A stretch of 64,000 nucleotides of DNA, taken from assembly GCA_021234155.1 (NCBI GenBank), contig JAJEKV010000133.1, positions 795,186-859,185 of the forward strand, written 5' to 3'. Below the pieces are notes generated by a model that was not told the origin of the DNA, ran no database searches, and saw only the letters and a list, made by a program, of their open reading frames with translations. Both the position numbers and the translations under genes were made by a program. Positions 24,240 to 35,500 of this stretch are shown piece by piece. Numbering within the stretch: position 1 is the first letter of the stretch; the number at the start of each line of letters is the position of its first letter. Origin of the DNA: Isoetes taiwanensis (taxonomy: Eukaryota > Streptophyta > Lycopodiopsida > Isoetales > Isoetaceae).

Positions 24240-24850
24240 CCGGGGCCGGACACCAGTCCCTCCACAGATAGGCATGGCTCTGGTCATCACAGAGGGGGAT
24301 GTCATCATGGGCCTATAACGTCTAGCTAATGGGAAGGCAGCAGATTTAGATGGCATGCAGGCAGAACTTCTGAAATGGACTGGGCCTTTACTGGTGCCTG
24401 TCCTCACGGCATTGTTCAATAAAGCGTTGCAAGAAGGCTTCCCTCCGCAGTGGACCACTAGTAGAGTTGTGCCCATATACAAGGCCGGGGACCCTCAATG
24501 CCCGGCCAACTACTGTACTATTATGGTCGACTCTCTTCTTAAAACCTGCTGGTCGGCATCCTTGAGCAGCAATGACAATATGGGTAGAGGAGGCGATGTC
24601 TTGAAGCCTTACAGGCCCGGGTTTCCGCCCGGGCATTCCACCATTGATCATATCTTCACTCTACGCACATTGATTGAGGATAACAGGAATCGCCGGCAAA
24701 ACCTGTACTGTTGTTTCGTGGATTTTGCAAAAGCTTTTGACGTGGTGCCCCGCGACAGGCTATGGGACAGACTGGCAGAGTTGTATGCCTGGGGCCACCA
24801 TCACACTTGTTTCGGACCCACGCCCCCGTCCCCTTTGTATGGGGCGTAGT
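24240..24850 (+). pseudogene. LINE reverse transcriptase fragment
   Basis: The frame contains RT blocks in order: KAADLDGMQAELLKWTGP (24332-24385), RVVPIYKAGDPQCPANY (24465-24520), a disrupted stretch, PGFPPGHSTIDHIFTL (24620-24665) and CCFVDFAKAFDVVPRDRLW (24710-24770), which holds the first catalytic Asp of the palm. This is the pattern of non-LTR retrotransposon polymerases (CR1/Jockey-like) found in non-seed plants. The endonuclease upstream and the YxDD box downstream are missing, so the copy is truncated at both ends. A frameshift lies near 24540-24600. Confidence 0.85.
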
Positions 24851-25529
24851 GTGGGGTCCAGTTGATATCCTTCAACACTTGGAATGACCTCGAAAGCAAG
24901 TCACGTAAGGCCTTCCCGGCACGAGCCCTTGGGGTGAAGTCCACGCTTCCATACCAGATCCTACCCGTGAGACAAGCCACGCTGCCGCATTGAAACGCCA
25001 TATCATTTTCTTCCGTGGGTGGTTGCTATGGCGATATTACGTTGCCCAACCTTGCTTTGGCCATGGCGATGGGTCCCCAATGCACGAAATCCCTCTGGAA
25101 GGACAAGCAAGCTCGGTGGTTCTCCGCTGGGGTGTACAGGCAAAACGACGATCGTACATGTAAGGACAAAGAAAGATCACAAGGCACTTAAGCTGTACCT
25201 AGATGCTACTTTCCTTCGCAAGCTCTGGGATGCAGATGCTCTGATCCTCGCTTGTTGTGATGAAACATAAAGTTTTTCCTTGTGCAAAAGATCAAGCATT
25301 TGCTGTTTTAGATGAAGGGGCCTTTCATATCTGCAATGCCAGAAACAAGGAGATCAGTGAAAAGATATGGAAGCAAAAGGATAAATGCTTCAAAAAAAAT
25401 AACAGAACAGGGAGGTACCGGATTGTTCTTCAAGAATATGCTCCTGTAAAAAGATTATACAGTGCCGATTTGAAGGCAGATTCGAATCTTCTTCCCCGCC
25501 ATCCAAAGCCGGATCTTCTTCCTCGGCTG
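24851..25529 (+). pseudogene. chimeric, broken coding-like sequence after the LINE fragment
   Basis: GC-richer sequence continues after the RT breaks off. Plus-strand frames give NTWNDLESKSRKAFPARALG (about 24865-24925), LWKDKQARWFSAGVYRQND (about 25085-25150) and later CFKKNNRTGRYRIVLQEYAP (25388-25447). These do not fit the LINE and I cannot name them. The sequence is probably a mosaic of captured or rearranged pieces. Confidence 0.3.
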
Positions 25530-25695
25530 GGGAGGCGCCGGTATCGAGGCGGAGTTGGATCCGCCAAGGGGCCAAGTTGAGCCGGGGGCGCTGGAGTCGG
25601 ACATGGAGAAGGGGAGGCGCTGGTATCAGGATGCCGGAGTTGGATCCGCCAAGGGGCCGAAGTTGGAGCTGTGGACGCTGGAGTCGACATGGAGA
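25530..25695. repeat. tandem repeat, about 80 bp x 2
   Basis: Two imperfect copies of a GC-rich unit: GGAGGCGC(C/T)GGTATC, GGAGTTGGATCCGCCAAGG, GGGCC(G)AAGTTG and a CGCTGGAGTC block ending ACATGGAGAA. The minus strand stays open and Pro/Ala-rich across it. Confidence 0.75.
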
Positions 25696-25760
25696 ATAGG
25701 GTTTCGACATGAAAAATAGGGTTTCGAATAAGGAATAAAGACAATACAGGCTACATGCAT

Positions 25761-25807
25761 TTCAAATTTATCACGCCCATTGTGTGGGAGGGCGGGATAA
25801 TTTGAAT
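25761..25807. repeat. long imperfect hairpin
   Basis: TTCAAATTTATCACGCCC pairs with GGGCGGGATAATTTGAA across an 11-base loop. A related GCCC/GGGC hairpin next to AATTTCAAATTG occurs at 55664-55700, suggesting a shared element end. Confidence 0.6.
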
Positions 25808-26111
25808 TCAAGTTCTTAAATGTTTATTGCTTATGCTTGCTCAAAAACCATTTTGTTTTTCAAAAGTTTTTGTCACGCCATTATATAAATGGCTAGTGAT
25901 ACCTTATGTTAAGTGATGCCTTTTTAAAATTTTAAAGTTTAACCGTTGGATTATAAACTATTGAATTGTTGAATATAAACTATTGCAGGAATCACTGGTT
26001 CGACAAAACCAAGGCTTCAAGCTGCTGAGCTCTGGTGAAAACAGCAGAAAGACTCCACGAACCACTTGTATAGAAATATGTGACTATTAGTTAAAAAAAT
26101 AAAGATCCATT

Positions 26112-26438
26112 TCAAGAGTGACCGCGCCAAAAATTACTCACACCTGCAGCAGATCTACTGGCCGGGGAGCTAAACCTCAGCAAAAACAAACCAGCATCTG
26201 CAAACAAAAAGAATTGAAGCATCCAATTTTTGTAGTATTGAATTTTCCAGAACCTATAGAGAACAAATTCACTGCCATCGCTCCTCTTCAATAAAGCCCT
26301 CTCTGACCATGGAATCGTGTTACCGATGTCGCACTGCAACAAAAATAGGTTCGGCAAAAAAGGAAGCCCACGTGACACACATGGACTTTCCAAAAATAAA
26401 CCTTTCAAACTACCCAGAATACTAAAGACCCCTCCCAA
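26112..26438 (-). pseudogene. unrecognised minus-strand coding-like segment
   Basis: Open frame with a plausible core CDIGNTIPWSERALLKRSDG, then SEFVLYRFWKIQYYKNW, followed by a hydrophobic stretch. It could be a captured exon. There is no family match I can defend, and neighbouring sequence is AT-rich and noncoding. Confidence 0.25.
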
Positions 26439-26456
26439 CCTTTAAAAAACGGATGA

Positions 26457-27240
26457 AAAACATGTTGTGGGAACCTTATGGCATCTAGCCAAATTTTTAA
26501 CCGCACTTCAATTCTACATGCTTTGAGTTTTGAATACACTTATACCTAAATGTTAGGTGCTTATAGTACTAGAAAGAAGCAAATTAATGTACTATCAAAT
26601 CCAAAGGCATTTATGGACATATGAGAAATAGTTGACGTGTGCCAATGACTTGCCAAATTGTTTTGATGACATGGCAAAAGTGGCATGATGATTTAGCAGT
26701 GTTAATCTTGCAATTTCTACAAGATAACTTGGGAGAAATAAAAATTTACAAAAGTTGACATGGAATATGATGACATGGCACTCCAAGTAGGTGACATGGA
26801 ATATGATGACATGGCACTCCAAGTAGGTTCACTCCAAACAAGAATGAAGTGCAATCTTGGTCTTTCATGGGGTAGTGTGGCAATGTTTGGGCGACATGGC
26901 AAGATAAGATGCTGTGAACATGATGCCTAAGCATTTTCACAAGAAATATGACAACTTTTAACGTTTCATAAAGGACCCCATGGAATATCAAGACCTATAG
27001 ATTATGCTAAAAGAAGCTATTACCATAAGCATGGCATCTCAACATCACACAACTCAAATCACAAAAACTTCATGATGTGGCCAAGGTATTTCTTGCTACT
27101 GTTCAAGAACATCCTATGCCAATAAATCTATTATTGTAGATTCAATATCTGATGTTGTATGGAGTTGGTTCACAATGATTTCAATAAGTAGCAAAGTAAG
27201 AGCCTTCCTTATTTGGTGATATTTCCTATGGGAGATGGTT
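26457..27240. other. noncoding AT-rich spacer with a 36-bp tandem repeat
   Basis: At 26757-26828 two near-perfect copies of a 36-bp unit occur (TGACATGGAATATGATGACA then TGGCACTCCAAGTAGG). GACATGG words are scattered nearby. No gene. Confidence 0.6.
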
Positions 27241-27560
27241 GTTGAGCTTAGCTCTCATGGTCATGATCTTCCTAGGATGTGAGATCAAGAGTTCAAATTC
27301 TCATATTGTATTGAGCTCATGTTGGAGGTATGAGTTCCCTTGTTTGCTTGCGTGTCTATTTGGAGATGAGATTTGCTTGGTTTCATTTAGAGGAAGGGAT
27401 GGTGTTTTTGGGGTTGTGCCATTCGAGATTATTTAAGCTCTATGATAGATGTGTTTTTTCACATGGTGGGTGTATGAGTCCCTCCTTGTGTCTGATACTT
27501 AGGTACTTTCTTCTTTACTTGATAGCATGGTGTCCAACATTATTGGTTGTGGCATATAGC
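27241..27560 (+). mobile_element. tRNA-derived SINE-like sequence
   Basis: A box-A-like TTAGCTCTCATGG (about 27246) is followed about 35 bp later by a box-B-like GAGTTCAAATTCTC (about 27287). The stretch between them (TTCCTAGGATGTGAGATCA) lines up with the SINE at 56783 (TTCCTTAGCAATGTGGTCTC). The 3' end is uncertain, and a (TTCC)n tract follows at 27596-27619. Confidence 0.45.
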
Positions 27561-27595
27561 TAAGGGGCATGCCCTAAGGCTAGATGGACAAGGGT

Positions 27596-27640
27596 TCCTT
27601 CCTTCCTTCCTTCCTTCCTAAGGCTAGATGGTCAAGGGTT
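27596..27640. repeat. (TTCC)n microsatellite between duplicated words
   Basis: About six TTCC units lie between two copies of AAGGCTAGATGG followed by (A/T)CAAGGGTTCC. Confidence 0.8.
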
Positions 27641-27824
27641 CCTACCCTTTGTCATGTATTTCACATTTGATGCGGGGGGTCTCTCTTTTTCGGCAATCCC
27701 AGTATTCTCGTGCCTCAATCTGTCCGAGAAAGATGACAAAAATCCCATGATGTTCTTCTCATATTTTACCAATCAAGCAGCTGTGGCGTCTGTAGAAGTT
27801 GCAATTGTGGTGCCTATAGAAGCC

Positions 27825-28118
27825 TAGGTGGCATGTTTGAGCCTAGGTGGCTTGGAGCCTATGTGGCGCATTTGAGCCACCTTGGCATGTTGGAGCCTAT
27901 GTGGCATGTTGGAGCCCACGTGGCATGTTTGAGCCAACTTGGTATGTTTGAGCCTAGGTGTCATGTTGGAGCCTAGTGGCATGTTGGAGCCTAGTGGCAT
28001 GTTTGAGCCAACCTTGGCATGTTGGAGCCTAGGTGGCATGTTGGAGCCCACGTGGCATGTTGGAGCCACCTTGGCACGTTGGAGCCTAGGTGGCATGTTG
28101 GAGCCACCTTGGCATGTT
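27825..28118. repeat. 19-bp satellite array, segment 1
   Basis: Tandem 19-bp monomers GGCATGTT(T/G)GAGCC plus one of three endings (TAGGT, ACCTT or CACGT). The same array resumes at 29413, 43654 and 52852. The minus strand is free of stops over long stretches because three 19-bp monomers equal 19 codons; this is not a gene. Confidence 0.9.
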
Positions 28119-29412
28119 GGAATCTCCAATTAATCGTCACTTATATTTATATTACATAGATTCATATACAGATGCAATATCTGAACCGAACCATGTCTTG
28201 ACTTATCCTGCATTCAGTAGATTCAGCTCCATCATGAAGTCGAGCACTCCAACCTTCAAGAAATAGACTATCTAAAAAACTATCCACCGACTGTCGGAAC
28301 TATAAACATCTTGAATAAGGCAATGAACAAATCAATTCCTAAATTTGTCTTCACATGCCCGCAGAAACCTCCCTTCTCCTTCAATGCCGTAAACATTTCC
28401 CCGTGATGTACTACTCGGTTAGTAAGACGAATGGCATTCAGAGGTCTGCAGTATAGCTCGGACAGGCTGGGCAATGGAAGCTCAATAAGCTTGGATCTTC
28501 GTGGAGAGTATTCGTACCTCCAGAACCATATACCCCTTTTCTGTGAGCTGCACTGGTATGCTACCTTCGAACAACAAGGAGCCCATATCTTGGTGAAAGC
28601 AATGGACACTACTGTGAAGAGATTGTATTCTACACATCAGATATATACAAACCTGAGAGAATAGAAATGGACTGGATAAGTAACTGAACTAATTTAGATA
28701 TGGATTGCATAGAAGTACATACTTACAATTTGCTTCTAACCGTGGGAAAGTTCTTCGCTTGCTTATTTTTTCTTTTGCCATATATGTGTTGGAGTGTATA
28801 CATGACTCACTTGTACAAATATCTCTTTGCCTGATCGAAAACCAACCACCAAAGCCTTCCAATGTGCGTAAAACATCACTTCTCCTGCATCTTTTGACTC
28901 GCTATTCACCTCGCATTCCGTGATTGAGTGTAACAAAGCTCCCGGTCGACACCACGAAAGCTTTCAAAGTCATTTCCGACAGATAGAGCTTATAGCCATC
29001 TAAAGTCACAGAATTCAAATTAGAATGTGGAGCTAAAATCGAATACTAGGGAAGGCTCGGTGATTTTACCTTGACCGAAGCTTTTTGTGGTCGAAACTCA
29101 CTTTGGCGCAGGTCGAAGCTATTCCCGAAAGCAAATCGGTTCCTTTGGCGCTGGCAATCGATCTTCGCCAAGACACACTTTTGAAGAAAATACCGAAAGG
29201 AATTGAGGGCGGAGCTAACGGTCATAATTGCTACGCGTGTAATCCGACACCCGGCTAGAGGCACGGATATTACCGGCTACGTCGCAGTTGACACCGGAAT
29301 GGCGAAACCAAGGCTCGGTAAAAACCCCAGACAAGCTCGGGCCCCCATTGGCCGCGAGCTTTTTGACGTGGCATCGAGTAAGGGCCCTTAATTGACCTCA
29401 AAAAAACTCTAA
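28119..29412. mobile_element. 1.3-kb insertion in the satellite, unidentified
   Basis: Satellite stops at 28118 and resumes at 29413. The insert begins after an A with TCTCCAATTAATCG and ends CTAA followed by T, which would suit a Helitron. A palindrome AAGGGCCCTT lies near its right end. Inside, a minus-strand open frame (28280-28609) reads LPSLSELYCRPLNAIRLTNR and later GGFCGHVKTNLGIDLF. I do not recognise it. GC-rich text at 29046-29390 also looks partly coding. Confidence 0.45.
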
Positions 29413-29618
29413 TGAGGCTAGGTGGCATGTTGGAAACCACGTGGCATGTTTAACCCACCTTGGCATGTTTTAGCCTAGGTGGCATGTTGGAGCCTAGGTG
29501 GCATGTTTTAGCACCTTGGCATGTTTGCCAATTTGGCATGCTGGAGCCTAGGTGGCATGTTGGAGCACATGTGGCATGTTTGAGCCACCTTGGCATGTTT
29601 GAGCCTAGGTGGCATATT
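29413..29618. repeat. 19-bp satellite array, segment 2
   Basis: Same monomers as segment 1. The last five bases, ATATT (29614-29618), are the target-site duplication of element E2 and recur at 43649-43653. Confidence 0.9.
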
Positions 29619-31267
29619 TGGACGCCTCACACTAAACATCACGGTAGGCCAGACACTCGGCAGAAATCCCCGTCCCTGCTCAACAACCGCGACGGGGCCC
29701 TTAGGCTACCCCCGCCTTCGAGGTGATCCCTAGTGCGGGGAGGGAACACGAAGGTGTCTTGCGCGCCCTTCCCCTATGAGCTCCTATAACAGCGGAAGCG
29801 ATAACACGTCAGAACTAGCATCAAACATATACAAATACTACCTCGAAGGGTAGTGCATCACACATATACCAATACAAAGATGATAAGCACAAACCGCGGA
29901 AACATGAGAGCTCCTACCCCGCTCTGCATTCGTGAAGGAGGATGACTGACCGGCTAGGCCTCAAGATAGAGCGAGACGGAGTCATGGCAATGGCGAGGGC
30001 GGCATAGAACAATGGCTAGGGTTGACCACTCCATCCCCCTCACAGGCATACTTTGCGTGATGGGCTAAATCAAAGCTCGACAGGACTCTAGCCTTCCTGA
30101 TCATGCCAATCCCATGCCATCACCCATCGACTACTCCGTGTTGCATCTCCTCCCTCGTCCGGGCGAGGCAGAAGGGTTGCATCTCCCCTTCCAAGGGGTC
30201 TAGAGGTTCCGGCTTACTAGAGAATCGTGGGCTTACACACGATTGCACTGCCAGGCTAACCCCCAAAACGAGAGCCAAGCTAACACTTGCAGCTCTCGAG
30301 AGGTGCGGCGACACCATTGCCCGGAGGTGTGGGACCCATGCTCGCCCACACGGTGACCCACCATAAGCCTAGCCCACTATGGGATCCCCCGGCCCCCACT
30401 CTGCGGGGATCCTCCCTCCACTTTCCCTCTAGCCCCGTTATATGGTGCTGAGTCGTATCATAGCCTCAATAGCCTGGTGGGCTCCTATGCACAGGCCGCA
30501 ACTAATAGGAACTAAGGGATCTACTCTAGGAGCATACTACATACTAGTAAGGTGCCCAGCGTTGCTGGGCATTAGTTGGTAATTTTATATGTTTTGGGCT
30601 GCAATCAAACTGGCATTCAATTTGGTGGGCTTTGAGAGATTATATCAGGGCAGTTCAAGCATGAAAAACATTGTGGTTGTGAGCAAGTTCTTTTGTTCGA
30701 AATGCATTAGATGGCAACTTTAATTTGTTACTTCTGCCCAAAAATTGTGACAAGCGTCTTGTATAGATGCTTTTGAATGGAGTGAATTCACTGCGCTTGC
30801 AGACCAAAGAAACAAAATGCCATTATTAAAGGATGGCATTATGCTTGCAGGCAGTTTTCATCTGTCATTCTGGTTGTTTGGTCAATTAGGGCAATTTGAT
30901 TCTCAAATGGGATGTTCCTAGTTGCTCTTGGTCAGCAGCTTCACTTACTACAGCATATAAAGGACTAATGTTAGAGCTTATATATGCCAGAGCAAAAGCC
31001 TTTATAAATCATTTAGGTGCATGTAACTTCCTCACCTTGTTTGATAAGAAAACAAAAAAAAGCAGAGTGTAAAATGGCCATTTGACGCACTATAGAACTG
31101 AAGTCACTATATCTGTGTGCTGGATATTTGACCCATCTTTGCCTTGATAGATCTTAATTCCGTTTTCACCACTTCTCTGGTAAAATAAAGTCGCTAATGA
31201 AAAACAACGAAGATACGCTGCAGCCGAAATATGTAATCCTGCTCAAAATTTTCCATTATTTTCTTTG

Positions 31268-31860
31268 TTACATAAACCAAGTATAATAACTTAGTTGTAC
31301 ATTTTTAATGTCTGACCTGAACAAATTCCAATTGCAGATTTGAGCTTCAGAGACGTTACATTTGTGGCAGTAGCTTGAACTGTTAATCCACCCAGGAAAA
31401 ACGATGCCAGGAAGGATGAAATGGTGGATATGGGTAGTGCCTTTATTGCAGCAAGCATGACGCTGCCCTTTACATATTCCTTGAGCTGTGATTCCCAAGC
31501 ATACAGCTGCATATAGTACATTGGAAATGTTTCTAGGGATAAGCTTAATTGGGTGAAGAGAGCGTTTTTCTCCTCTGATCTTCGAACCTGTAGATTCGAA
31601 CGGATCAGTAAGCAAATACGAACAGATAAAATATAAACAGACAACATTTGAGGAAAATTATACCCTCTGCAACTCAACGTCTCCTGCATCAATTTCACAA
31701 GCCTCCAGAGTTGCATCATCGGTAAAAAATAGATTTACTGGGCAGCCAGAGGTAGAAGAATTGTATGGGAATTGGATCTCCATTATCATCCATTATCCAA
31801 TCTTCCAAGGATCTTCGCCAGGATAGGACATAATCCTGAGCTTCTGCCAAAATGGAGCCC
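31268..31860 (-). pseudogene. captured plant gene fragment with intron, unidentified
   Basis: Minus-strand exons: one ending TDDATLEACEIDAGDVELQR at about 31666, an intron of about 79 bp with GTATAA donor and CTACAG acceptor (about 31588-31666), then VRRSEEKNALFTQLSLSLET, YYMQLYAWESQLKEYVKGSV and a hydrophobic LASFFLGGLTVQA segment. Upstream text LAEAQDYVLSWRRSLEDWIM may be another exon. The product looks like a membrane-associated host protein. I cannot name it. Its presence inside a Helitron points to transduplication. Confidence 0.5.
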
Positions 31861-31915
31861 AACTACCATTTTTCCTTCTGGCTAGGTATTTGCCCTCTAA
31901 TGAAATGCTGCGTTT

Positions 31916-32230
31916 TCAAACCTGTACTAAGTAGAAATGGACATGCTTTGCCAGGAAAGACTTGTGATACACTTTGAGGATTGTTTTCCGTTGCAGAAAA
32001 CAATCTGTTGTAGGCGATATACCCATGGCAGAAAATACTCCGTTGCAGAAAACAATCTGTTGTAGGCGAAAATCCAAGATGAAAAATGGGACCTCTGCTA
32101 GTGTCGGAATTGGTCCAAAACATAGAAACGTGAGAGAGCCGTAAGTTTTGAAAAGATCAAAGAGTGCATGATGAGGAAGGGCAAGGCACCAGACATATCC
32201 CTTCCATCTGTTGTGCGTTAACTGCGACAT
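31916..32230 (-). other. open stretch with a 54-bp internal duplication
   Basis: CCGTTGCAGAAAACAATCTG followed by TTGTAGGCGA occurs twice (about 31989-32016 and 32043-32070). The minus-strand frame through it is probably not a real gene. Confidence 0.4.
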
Positions 32231-33260
32231 GGCATGTCAAACCATATCCAAAGCATGCCAAAGACATGGAAAATCCAGAAGCAAACTTGGTCGATGTAGC
32301 AGACTCGGCTTAAAGATTTCGAAACAGCATTGTATGTCTTGCCATTGGATCTAGAGCAACCACTGTTCCACTGTTTTACATGAGTTGTGTATGAAGTGAA
32401 GGAACAACCACTGTTCCAGCTAAAATCCTCCAGACGAAAACGGGAGCTACATGAAAACGTGCAGGATATCTCAGAACCCTAAAAATCAAAATTAGGGTTA
32501 GGGTTTCGTTGACGACATACTTACCCAATAACATTATAATATAAGATGGCTCTAGGTCTCTACCCCCCTTCCCAATACAAGAGGAGCAAACATGATCAAC
32601 CATCATCACATAATCATCACATCATGAGAATAATCATAAGAAGAACATCTTAACCTAATCATACAAATCTAACTAATGGTTAGGGTTCATTGATTAGGGT
32701 TCAAGATGTTGAATACGGGTTCTAGGATGGCTCTACTCTAGATACAAGATACTAGCACATCTGGATTGCTAAGCCCAGATGAGCTATCACAACTACTACC
32801 CTACATACTTGCTCCTGATGCTCTCCCTCCAGATCCGTGTGCCTCCATGGTCTTCGACTCACGTGATGCTGCTCCTGCTCCAAGAACGAGTCTACCCTAC
32901 TGGGGCTGCTGCACCCGTCTATGCCACAGCAAACGATGTTCGAAACGGGGTTTTGAGCAGTAGGTGAGTCTCTAGGTGCTAGGGGCGAAAGAGGCCTAGG
33001 GTTAGGGTTTCACCTATATAAGTTAGGGTCCACCTAGGATGCCACGTGGCACCAATCGGGTGAGTCCTGTGTGGCGGGTGCCCCCAATAGGTTGCCACAT
33101 GGATAATGGTCTAACCTATGGTTGGCTAAGTTATGAGAATAACTTGGCCATGCCCCCTAGTGCCACACTCTATGGTATACAAGGCTATGAAGATAGACTT
33201 GTATAGTGATTTTGATCCAGAATATACGTATTTATGGCGATATTCCCCTCGACCGTCATT

Positions 33261-33270
33261 CTCCCCTTAG
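33261..33270 (-). promoter_or_regulatory. E2 polypurine tract
   Basis: On the minus strand CTAAGGGGAG directly precedes the inner end of the 3' LTR. This is the expected site and composition for the plus-strand primer of reverse transcription. Confidence 0.65.
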
Positions 33271-34150
33271 ACAATGCTCGCCCTCAAAGATTGCGCTAAG
33301 GTGACGAACCTACCTTATGCCTGCAAAACAACAATGATGTCATAACCTTTAGTTTACTTTAGCAATCAAGTTTTATTAGTTAAAAGGTCAAAATTTAGGC
33401 TATATTTGTACTTATACAAAATTATATAGCCTTAACACCGTTATTTCTTATAATAATTCAAAATACTATTATAAGAGTTATTAGGGTTCATAATCTAAAT
33501 TATGGCTCCCCCTATCTTCTCGTAACGCGCTCCTCGTTGAAGTCCTCCTTCTACTTGCCTGCAAAGAAGCACATTACGTTAGTTTAGTTAATAATTTGTG
33601 GTTTTAGGGGACCACCCCTTACCTCCCTTGAGCCAAACCATCGGCTCAAGGTTGTCCTACTACCTTGCCCAAGATCATGGCCCTTTCGGTTTGAGCTTAG
33701 GGATCATTTAAGATGCTCCCCATCATTGCCCATGATCGAGTGCTACCTTGTACACGATCCCCCTGATCAGTACACCCCCGCGCCATGCCCCGGGGTTTCG
33801 GCTAGGGAACGTCTCACGATCCCATCATCGCACATGATCACTTTAACCTTCACCATGACCCTCCTACGGCCAGGTGTGCGTACCCCGCATCGTGGCATAG
33901 AGATCATCCGTCGATGTCCCATCATCGCCCACCATGCCTCATTCCCCGCCACATGACCCTAATGGTCATGCGCACCTCTTGGTGCGCGTGTGGCCTAGAG
34001 AATGCCCTAAAGGCGATCCCATCATCGCCCACACGATCAAAGGTTCCGGCACATGCACCCTACTAACTAGAATGCATGCGCCCGGGCTTAAGGCTAACTA
34101 ACAACATACTAGCTAACCACCGGCAAGTCGGGGGTCGACCAAGCCTGAGA
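33271..34150. other. E2 3' untranslated region with degenerate repeats
   Basis: No gene. Between about 33715 and 34045 a word like GATCCCATCATCGCCCACA recurs four to five times with spacing of roughly 60-80 bp. Confidence 0.5.
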
Positions 34151-34500
34151 GAGCGACTTCGCCCATCAAACTCCTTCATAAACTCGGGTATTGCTTCTCC
34201 AAATCTTGCTTCAATACCCATGTCGCATCTTCCACGGGTAAGTGCTTCCACTTAACCAAATATTGGAGAACTGAGACCTCCTAGTCTTCTTGAATGACTT
34301 ATCAAGAAGTAACTTTCGGGCACTATTTCTACTTGCTCCTCCGCCATTTCCAACAAGGTTGGAGTATCCAAAACCTCCTCGGGGTTAGGATTGTGCCTTT
34401 TAATAAACTTTACGTGGAAGACCTTGTGAACCTTGAGATGGGCTGGAAGATCCAACTTGTAGGCTTGAGAGCCCACTCTCTCCAAAATCTTGAACGGACC
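34150..34500 (-). pseudogene. E2 integrase C-terminal part and chromodomain
   Basis: Minus-strand text SQAYKLDLPAHLKVHKVFHV then KFIKRH (34400-34470) is the conserved end of gypsy integrases. After a frameshift near 34300 comes YLVKWKHLPVEDATWV (about 34218-34264), a chromodomain core with its Tyr and Trp aromatic positions. Chromodomains of such elements can bind methylated H3 and steer integration. In this copy the frame is broken just before the domain. It matters because the same element encodes an H3-like tail. Confidence 0.85.
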
Positions 34501-35500
34501 AGCCCACCTAGGGGCAAGCTTCTTGCAACTTCAATCCAGCACTTGGCTTGCTTCACCTTGATCTTCAACCGGGCGCTATCCGCCTACCTTGAACTCCCTT
34601 ACGGTCACTGTTTGTCGGGCTACACTCTTACAGGCTTCTTGCCGCCAATAAGTAACCCCTTACTTCTTCCACTAGCCTTTGCATATCCCATCTGGCCGAT
34701 ACTTCTACCTTGGACACAGTTGTGCGGTGTCATCCTCGGTTAAGCACCGGTACCGTAATTTACCATGAAAAGGAGACATCGAGATGACTCCTTGGCAGCT
34801 GCCGTGGGCGAATTCCACCAAGTGGATGTACTCATCCCACTTGGACTGCTTGTTCCACACATAACTTCGAAGCATGTCTTCAATGATCCGATTCGTCCTC
34901 TCCGTCTGACCATCTGTTTGGGGATGATATGCCGTGCTCATAGAGAGCTTCGTCTGAATGGTGCTGAAGAGGTCCTGCCAAAAGGCACTCATAAACTTGG
35001 AATCCCTATCAGATATTATCTCCCGAGGCATGCCATGGAGTCTCGAAAATCTCCCCTTACAAATAACTTGGCGATTATCTAATGCGGTGTCAGTAGTCTT
35101 GCAAGGCACAAAATGTGCCATCTTAGATAACTTGTCTACGACAACCATCAATGCATCCTTGCCTCGAAGAGTTCTAGGGAGACCTGTAATGAAGTCCATG
35201 CTTATGACCTCCCACTTCGCATTTGGCACCCCCAATGGCTCTAAGGCACCTGGAATCCGAAGTTGCTCGCCCTTGGTTCAGTGACATAACCGGCAATCCG
35301 AATATATGCAGCTATCGCCTCTTCATTCCCGGCCGGTAGCTACGCCGAATCTTGAAATAGGTCTTCATGAAGCCCATGCCCTCGCTATTGGGCTGTTATG
35401 TGTGTCATGAAGAATTAACTTCCTTACCCTCAAGATTCGGGCACACACAACGTATGCTTGTGATACAACAGGTTGCCTTCGTTCTTATAATGCTTGAAGG
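34500..35500 (-). pseudogene. E2 integrase
   Basis: The core is open at 34705-35235: ISMDFITGLP (first catalytic Asp), VVVDKLSKMAHFVP, IISDRDSKF (second Asp) and YHPQTDGQTERTNR (catalytic Glu). Upstream, broken text with LLYHKHTLCVPE and a His/Cys region (about 35300-35500) marks the zinc-binding N-terminal domain. Integrase joins the element cDNA to the host chromosome. The frame is disrupted on both sides. Confidence 0.9.

Larger units (their letters stand above)
30544..32490 (-). mobile_element. Helitron nested in the E2 LTR (3' end firm, 5' end approximate)
   Basis: Read on the minus strand, the right end is GCCCAGC-AAC-GCTGGGC (hairpin 30554-30570), six bases, CTAG (30544-30547), then T. 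That is a canonical Helitron 3' end, and its stem and loop match the one at 23790-23816. Composition changes from LTR-like GC to AT-rich at this point. The 5' TC end is not certain; LTR-like sequence returns by about 32490. It carries an intron-bearing gene fragment (31268-31860). Confidence 0.6.
29619..33260 (-). repeat. E2 3' LTR, expanded by a nested insertion
   Basis: The outer part (29619-29880) matches 43079-43340 and the inner part (about 32985-33260) matches 43344-43648. The middle is unique to this copy: genuine LTR sequence with TTAGGG-like and ATCATCACAT text, plus a Helitron at about 30544-32490. Confidence 0.85.

Noticed and set aside
32490-32710. telomere-like TTAGGG words
   Set aside because: Isolated GGTTAGGGTTT words occur in the LTR, not in tandem arrays, so they are not telomeric repeats.
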